From an uncultured Eubacteriales bacterium (lineage in GTDB: Bacteria > Bacillota_A > Clostridia > Peptostreptococcales > Anaerovoracaceae), in NCBI GenBank assembly GCA_902774195.1, contig CACYHM010000032.1, forward strand, positions 1-8,812: DNA of 8,812 nt, written 5' to 3'. The position numbers and the translations under genes are program-made. This document shows, in pieces, positions 5,830-8,812 of the stretch (its first letter is position 1; every line of letters starts with the position of its first letter). Under the pieces are notes generated by a model. The model was not told the DNA's origin. It did no database searches and saw only the letters and a program-made list of their open reading frames with translations.

Positions 5830-6651
5830 ATGGAACGAAAACTGATCTTTCTGGATGTTGACGGGACGCTGACTGTCCCTGGCGGACAGGAGGCGCCGGA
5901 AAGCGCTGTCCGCGCGATAAAGAGAGCGCAGGAGCTTGGACACCTGGTCTTTCCGTGCTCGGGCCGCAACTACGAGATGCTTGAGCCTCTCCTGAAATAC
6001 GGCTTCGACGGAGGGATAACAAGCTGCGGAGGGTATGTGTTTGCCGGCGGGGAAGTGCTGCAGGACTGTCCTCTGACGGAGAAGCAGCGGAGCAGACTCG
6101 TGACGCTGTTTTCGGAAGGCGGAGCTTTTCTCGAGATGGAGGCAAAGGATGCCGCTTTCATCGATGAGGGGGCTAAGCGCTATCTCGAAGACAGCGGACG
6201 CAACAGGGAGCTGCTGCGCATGATACGCGCCGTATGGATAGATCTCGGGCCGAAGACCATGGCGGAGTACGACGGAAGGCCGGTCTACAAGATGGTTTTC
6301 GTCAGCCCCGGCGAGGACCGCATAGCTGCCGCAATGGCTGAACTCGGAGATGAACTCGAATTCATCATCCATGACTTTTCAGAGCCGGACTGCATCTTCG
6401 GCGAGATCATAAACCGGAAGTTCGACAAGGGCAGCTCGGCGCTTCTGGTCGCGAAGTCTTTCGGATGCGATGCGAAGGATACTATCGGCTTCGGAGACAG
6501 CATGCTGGACATCGGACTCATCCGTGCGGTGGGAACGAGCGTCTGCATGGACAGCGGAAGCCCTAAACTGAAGGAGATAAGTGACATGGTATGTCCGTCC
6601 GTCAACGAAGACGGGATCGAGTGGGCATTCAGGAAACTGGGATTGATATGA
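5830..6651 (+). CDS. Cof-type HAD-superfamily phosphatase
   Basis: This 273-residue protein is a subfamily IIB (Cof/YbjI-like) haloacid dehalogenase hydrolase, probably a cytoplasmic phosphatase for sugar phosphates, nucleotides or cofactors. Motif I is LDVDGTL with nucleophile Asp9 and Asp11. Motif II is Ser44 in PCSGRN. Motif III is Lys200 in FDKGSS. Motif IV is GFGDSMLD with Asp223 and Asp227. The region between about 80 and 190 is the C2-type cap. All catalytic residues are present. ATG 5830 is chosen because GAGG (5821-5824) lies 5 nt upstream and motif I is then at the usual N-terminal position; the frame is open further upstream but only as overlap with folA. Substrate cannot be told from sequence. 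Starts 7 nt after folA. Confidence 0.9.
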   Translation: MERKLIFLDVDGTLTVPGGQEAPESAVRAIKRAQELGHLVFPCSGRNYEMLEPLLKYGFDGGITSCGGYVFAGGEVLQDCPLTEKQRSRLVTLFSEGGAFLEMEAKDAAFIDEGAKRYLEDSGRNRELLRMIRAVWIDLGPKTMAEYDGRPVYKMVFVSPGEDRIAAAMAELGDELEFIIHDFSEPDCIFGEIINRKFDKGSSALLVAKSFGCDAKDTIGFGDSMLDIGLIRAVGTSVCMDSGSPKLKEISDMVCPSVNEDGIEWAFRKLGLI

Positions 6652-7118
6652 AAGCATGTGTATTTTCAGACTCCCACGGATACGCGGGGAATATGATGAA
6701 CGCGGTCAGGCTCGAAAAGCCTGACACGGTGTTTTTTCTCGGAGACGGAGACGGGGACATTGCGGAACTCGAATCGAAGTTCCCTGAGCTGACCGTGTAT
6801 GCGGTCAGGGGCAACTGCGATTTCAGGTCGAATCGTGAAAGCTCCATGCTGGTCGCGGTTGACGGAGTGAGGATATACATGACCCACGGACACCTCTCCG
6901 ATGTGAAGTACGACTCAAGGCTTGAGATGCTCACATCACAGGCGCTGGAGGCAAAGGCGGACATCGCGCTGTTCGGACACACCCATCGGCAGAACCTGAC
7001 CGAAAACTGGGGCGTGACGCTTCTCAATCCGGGCTCGGCCGGAAGGGGATGGTATCCCGGATACGCGGTGCTTACGATACATGACGGCAGATTCACGGCC
7101 GAACTCAGGACTATATAA
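6648..7118 (+). CDS. YfcE/MJ0936-family metallophosphoesterase
   Basis: This 156-residue protein is a compact calcineurin-like phosphoesterase with a two-metal centre. Ligands are Asp8 and His10 (SDSHG), Asp33 (GDGDGD), Asn56 (GNCD), His80 (THGH) and His111/His113 (GHTH). Length and motif order match the YfcE/MJ0936 group, which shows phosphodiesterase activity on artificial substrates; the natural substrate is generally unknown. ATG 6648 overlaps the HAD stop as ATGA, so translation is likely coupled. An upstream in-frame ATG at 6591 would add 19 Arg-rich residues before the motif and lies inside the HAD gene, so it was not used. Confidence 0.92.
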   Translation: MKACVFSDSHGYAGNMMNAVRLEKPDTVFFLGDGDGDIAELESKFPELTVYAVRGNCDFRSNRESSMLVAVDGVRIYMTHGHLSDVKYDSRLEMLTSQALEAKADIALFGHTHRQNLTENWGVTLLNPGSAGRGWYPGYAVLTIHDGRFTAELRTI

Positions 7119-7121
7119 AAA

Positions 7122-8234
7122 ATGCAGAACACTGAAGACAGAAACCGGACAATAATAAAATACAACATAGCGGGCATAGTCATGAACCTTCTGCTGGCGG
7201 TGTTGAAGATAACAGCCGGTATCGTCGCCCGCGCGCATGCGGTGATGCTCGACGGAGTCAATTCGCTTTCGGATATGATCTCTTCGCTGCTGACGATACT
7301 TTCATCGTACATCGCCGGCAAAAGAGGGACAAAGGACCATCCGCTCGGATACGGCAGACTGGAATACATAAGCTCGTTTGTCGTGACGGTGATAATAATG
7401 TATGTCGGAGCCAGAACGCTGGTGGAAGCTGTGAAGACCATCATCCATCCGCATGAGCCGCCGGAATACAGCCCGCTGGTCATAGCGATAATGGTGGTTT
7501 CTCTCGTGTGCAAGATCATATACGGCACTGTCATGAGAAAACGGGGGCGCAGTCTGGATTCCGACGCCATGATAATGACGGGCACGGAGAGCATGGGAGA
7601 TGCGCTGATCTCACTGGCGATCCTCGCGGCGATAGCGATATACCGTGTGACGGGCACAGACATAGAGCATTATCTGTGCATAATCATTTCGCTCATGATC
7701 CTGCATACCGGAGCAACTATGATAAAAGACTGCATCGACAAGATCCTCGGCGTAAGGCTCGCCGATGATGAGAGAAAGAGGATAGCGGCCATACCGGCGG
7801 GGTTTGACGAGGTGATGAACGTATCCAATCTCGCGATGCACAATTACGGAGAGAACTATTATGTGGGCTCGCTGGATATAGAGGTGGACGAGAATCTTAC
7901 GGCTGCCGAGATAAGCAGGCTCACCCGCAGGATCATCAAAAAAGCCGGTGAGCAGGGCGTGACCCTCACCTCCATCGGTGTCATCGGCACGAACACCACG
8001 GATCCGGAAATGATAGAGAAGTGGGACAGGATAATCGCCGTAGCGAGAAAGTACAAGGGCATCAGGAAGGTCACTTCCTTCTCCAAAGATCAGGAAGAGG
8101 ACATCGTGTCTTTCGTGGTCGTGCCGGATTACTCGGTGGCCGAGCGGGATGAAGAAGTAGACGCGTTCATCAAAGAGATAAAGGACATGCACCCGGAATT
8201 GACATTCGACATAGGGGTCGGGATAGACTTGTAA
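7122..8234 (+). CDS. Cation diffusion facilitator (CDF) metal transporter
   Basis: This 370-residue inner-membrane protein should export a divalent metal (Mn, Zn, Fe or Co) by proton antiport. Six membrane segments are visible at about 12-34, 40-64, 84-106, 117-138, 150-174 and 181-203. The TM2 signature is LDGVNSLSD (43-51) and the TM5 one is GTESMGD (154-160). Aligned to the family HxxxD/DxxxD transport site, these give Asn47-Asp51 and Glu156-Asp160. The cytoplasmic part (about 220-370) is longer than the single ferredoxin-like domain of YiiP. Its last 65 residues look like a second, diverged copy. The ATG lies 3 nt after the phosphoesterase stop with only a weak, distant AGGA (7107-7110), so coupling is likely. 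Metal specificity is inferred at best. Confidence 0.92.
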   Translation: MQNTEDRNRTIIKYNIAGIVMNLLLAVLKITAGIVARAHAVMLDGVNSLSDMISSLLTILSSYIAGKRGTKDHPLGYGRLEYISSFVVTVIIMYVGARTLVEAVKTIIHPHEPPEYSPLVIAIMVVSLVCKIIYGTVMRKRGRSLDSDAMIMTGTESMGDALISLAILAAIAIYRVTGTDIEHYLCIIISLMILHTGATMIKDCIDKILGVRLADDERKRIAAIPAGFDEVMNVSNLAMHNYGENYYVGSLDIEVDENLTAAEISRLTRRIIKKAGEQGVTLTSIGVIGTNTTDPEMIEKWDRIIAVARKYKGIRKVTSFSKDQEEDIVSFVVVPDYSVAERDEEVDAFIKEIKDMHPELTFDIGVGIDL

Positions 8235-8259
8235 AAACAGATCAGCAGGCAGGTCAGAC

Positions 8260-8812
8260 ATGAGCAAGAGAGACAACAAAAGATTCAACGATAAAGACAG
8301 AAAAGGAGCTCCCAAGAGAGGCGGCAAGAACCGCCGCGACTACGGCGGGGCATATGAGCCGGCGGACCGCAGGGCATCAGGGGGAAAAAGATCCCCGGCC
8401 CCTGCATCGAAAAAAACCGCGGGCAGAGGACGGGGCGACTCTCGCAGGGTGCTTGGCTATGATATGAACGAGCCATACGAAGAGCGCAGGCCGCAGGTCG
8501 GCAGCGACGGGCTCGAGGTGGTGGCCGGCCGCAATCCGGTGACCGAGGTCCTCTCGGGCGAGCGTGAAGTCGAGCGTGTGTTCATCGCGGACGGATCTGA
8601 AGGATCGGTATCGAAGATAGTCGCGCTCGCTAAAGAGAAGGGCGTCATAGTCGACTTTGTGCCTAAAGAGAAGATCGATGCGATGGCCCCGGGCGTGAAG
8701 CACCAGGGAGTGGCTGCCAAGGTCAGTGAATACAGATACGCGGAACTCGAAGACATATTTGAAAGGGCTGAAGCCTCAGGCGAAGATCCTTTCGTGATCA
8801 TCCTCGATGAGA
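8260..8812 (+). CDS. rlmB: SpoU-family 23S rRNA 2'-O-methyltransferase, probably RlmB (5' part)
   Basis: The first 184 codons are present and the gene runs off the window. Residues about 86-160 are the SpoU substrate-binding domain: VVAGRNPVTEVL, then VERVFIADGS, IVALAKEKGV and VKHQGVAAKV. The final VIILDE is the start of SpoU motif 1 of the SAM-binding knot domain. RlmB-type enzymes methylate the 2'-O of a guanosine in the 23S rRNA peptidyl-transferase loop; another TrmH-like target is possible. An N-terminal extension of about 80 residues, rich in Arg, Lys, Gly and Ser, precedes the fold and looks disordered. ATG 8260 follows an AGG (8251-8253) at 6 nt and lies 25 nt after the CDF stop. Confidence 0.85.
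   Translation, partial: MSKRDNKRFNDKDRKGAPKRGGKNRRDYGGAYEPADRRASGGKRSPAPASKKTAGRGRGDSRRVLGYDMNEPYEERRPQVGSDGLEVVAGRNPVTEVLSGEREVERVFIADGSEGSVSKIVALAKEKGVIVDFVPKEKIDAMAPGVKHQGVAAKVSEYRYAELEDIFERAEASGEDPFVIILDE

Noticed and set aside
6591..6647. Upstream start for the phosphoesterase within the HAD gene
   Set aside because: The extra residues are Arg-rich and unlike the family; the ATGA overlap at 6648-6651 is a typical coupled start.
6629..7663. Minus-strand ORF (344 codons) across the phosphoesterase and CDF genes
   Set aside because: It lies opposite two genes with complete, well-known catalytic motifs and has a low-complexity Ser/Thr/Ile composition typical of an antisense frame.
1..8812. 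Search by eye for CRISPR arrays, tRNA or rRNA genes, insertion sequences and toxin-antitoxin pairs
   Set aside because: No regularly spaced repeats, transposase motifs, terminal inverted repeats or cloverleaf-like sequences were seen. The regulator is far larger than an antitoxin and has no toxin partner.

Overview
The window looks like a chromosomal segment of a mid-GC, Gram-positive, probably clostridial anaerobe (Firmicutes/Bacillota). The support is indirect. There are GGAGG ribosome sites, two Cys-anchored lipoproteins with CGGG after the lipobox, tightly packed operons and free use of ATA and AGG codons. The PgeF, FolA, CDF and SpoU-type proteins also read like Firmicutes versions. No rRNA, tRNA, transposase, phage gene or CRISPR array is visible.

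Left part (1-2232). The last 30 codons of a plus-strand gene of unknown identity run into a convergent minus-strand gene for a 579-residue regulator. That regulator has two tandem XRE-type helix-turn-helix units and a large uncharacterised C-terminal region. A short intrinsic terminator for the regulator overlaps the last codons of the partial gene. The 382-bp divergent region 1851-2232 holds a good minus-strand promoter for the regulator, a 9-bp perfect inverted repeat (candidate operator), a possible plus-strand promoter, a strong terminator-like hairpin and a possible small ORF.

Middle part (2233-4455). Two lipoprotein genes lie in tandem. They share a nearly identical signal peptide and a homologous C-terminal domain. 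The first also carries a beta-propeller-like region of about 300 residues between these parts; the second has a short charged linker instead. A GAAA-loop terminator ends this unit. The regulator, leader and lipoprotein pair form the part of the window least explained by known systems.

Right part (4456-8812). A compact plus-strand operon runs off the end of the window: pgeF (laccase-domain purine nucleoside phosphorylase / peptidoglycan editing factor), folA (dihydrofolate reductase), a Cof-type HAD phosphatase, a YfcE-like metallophosphoesterase, a CDF metal transporter, and the 5' part of a SpoU-family 23S rRNA 2'-O-methyltransferase (probably rlmB). Junctions are a 1-nt overlap, a 7-nt gap, a 4-nt overlap, a 3-nt gap and a 25-nt gap, so co-transcription and partly coupled translation are likely. 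The set looks like housekeeping and salvage genes sharing a transcript, not one pathway.
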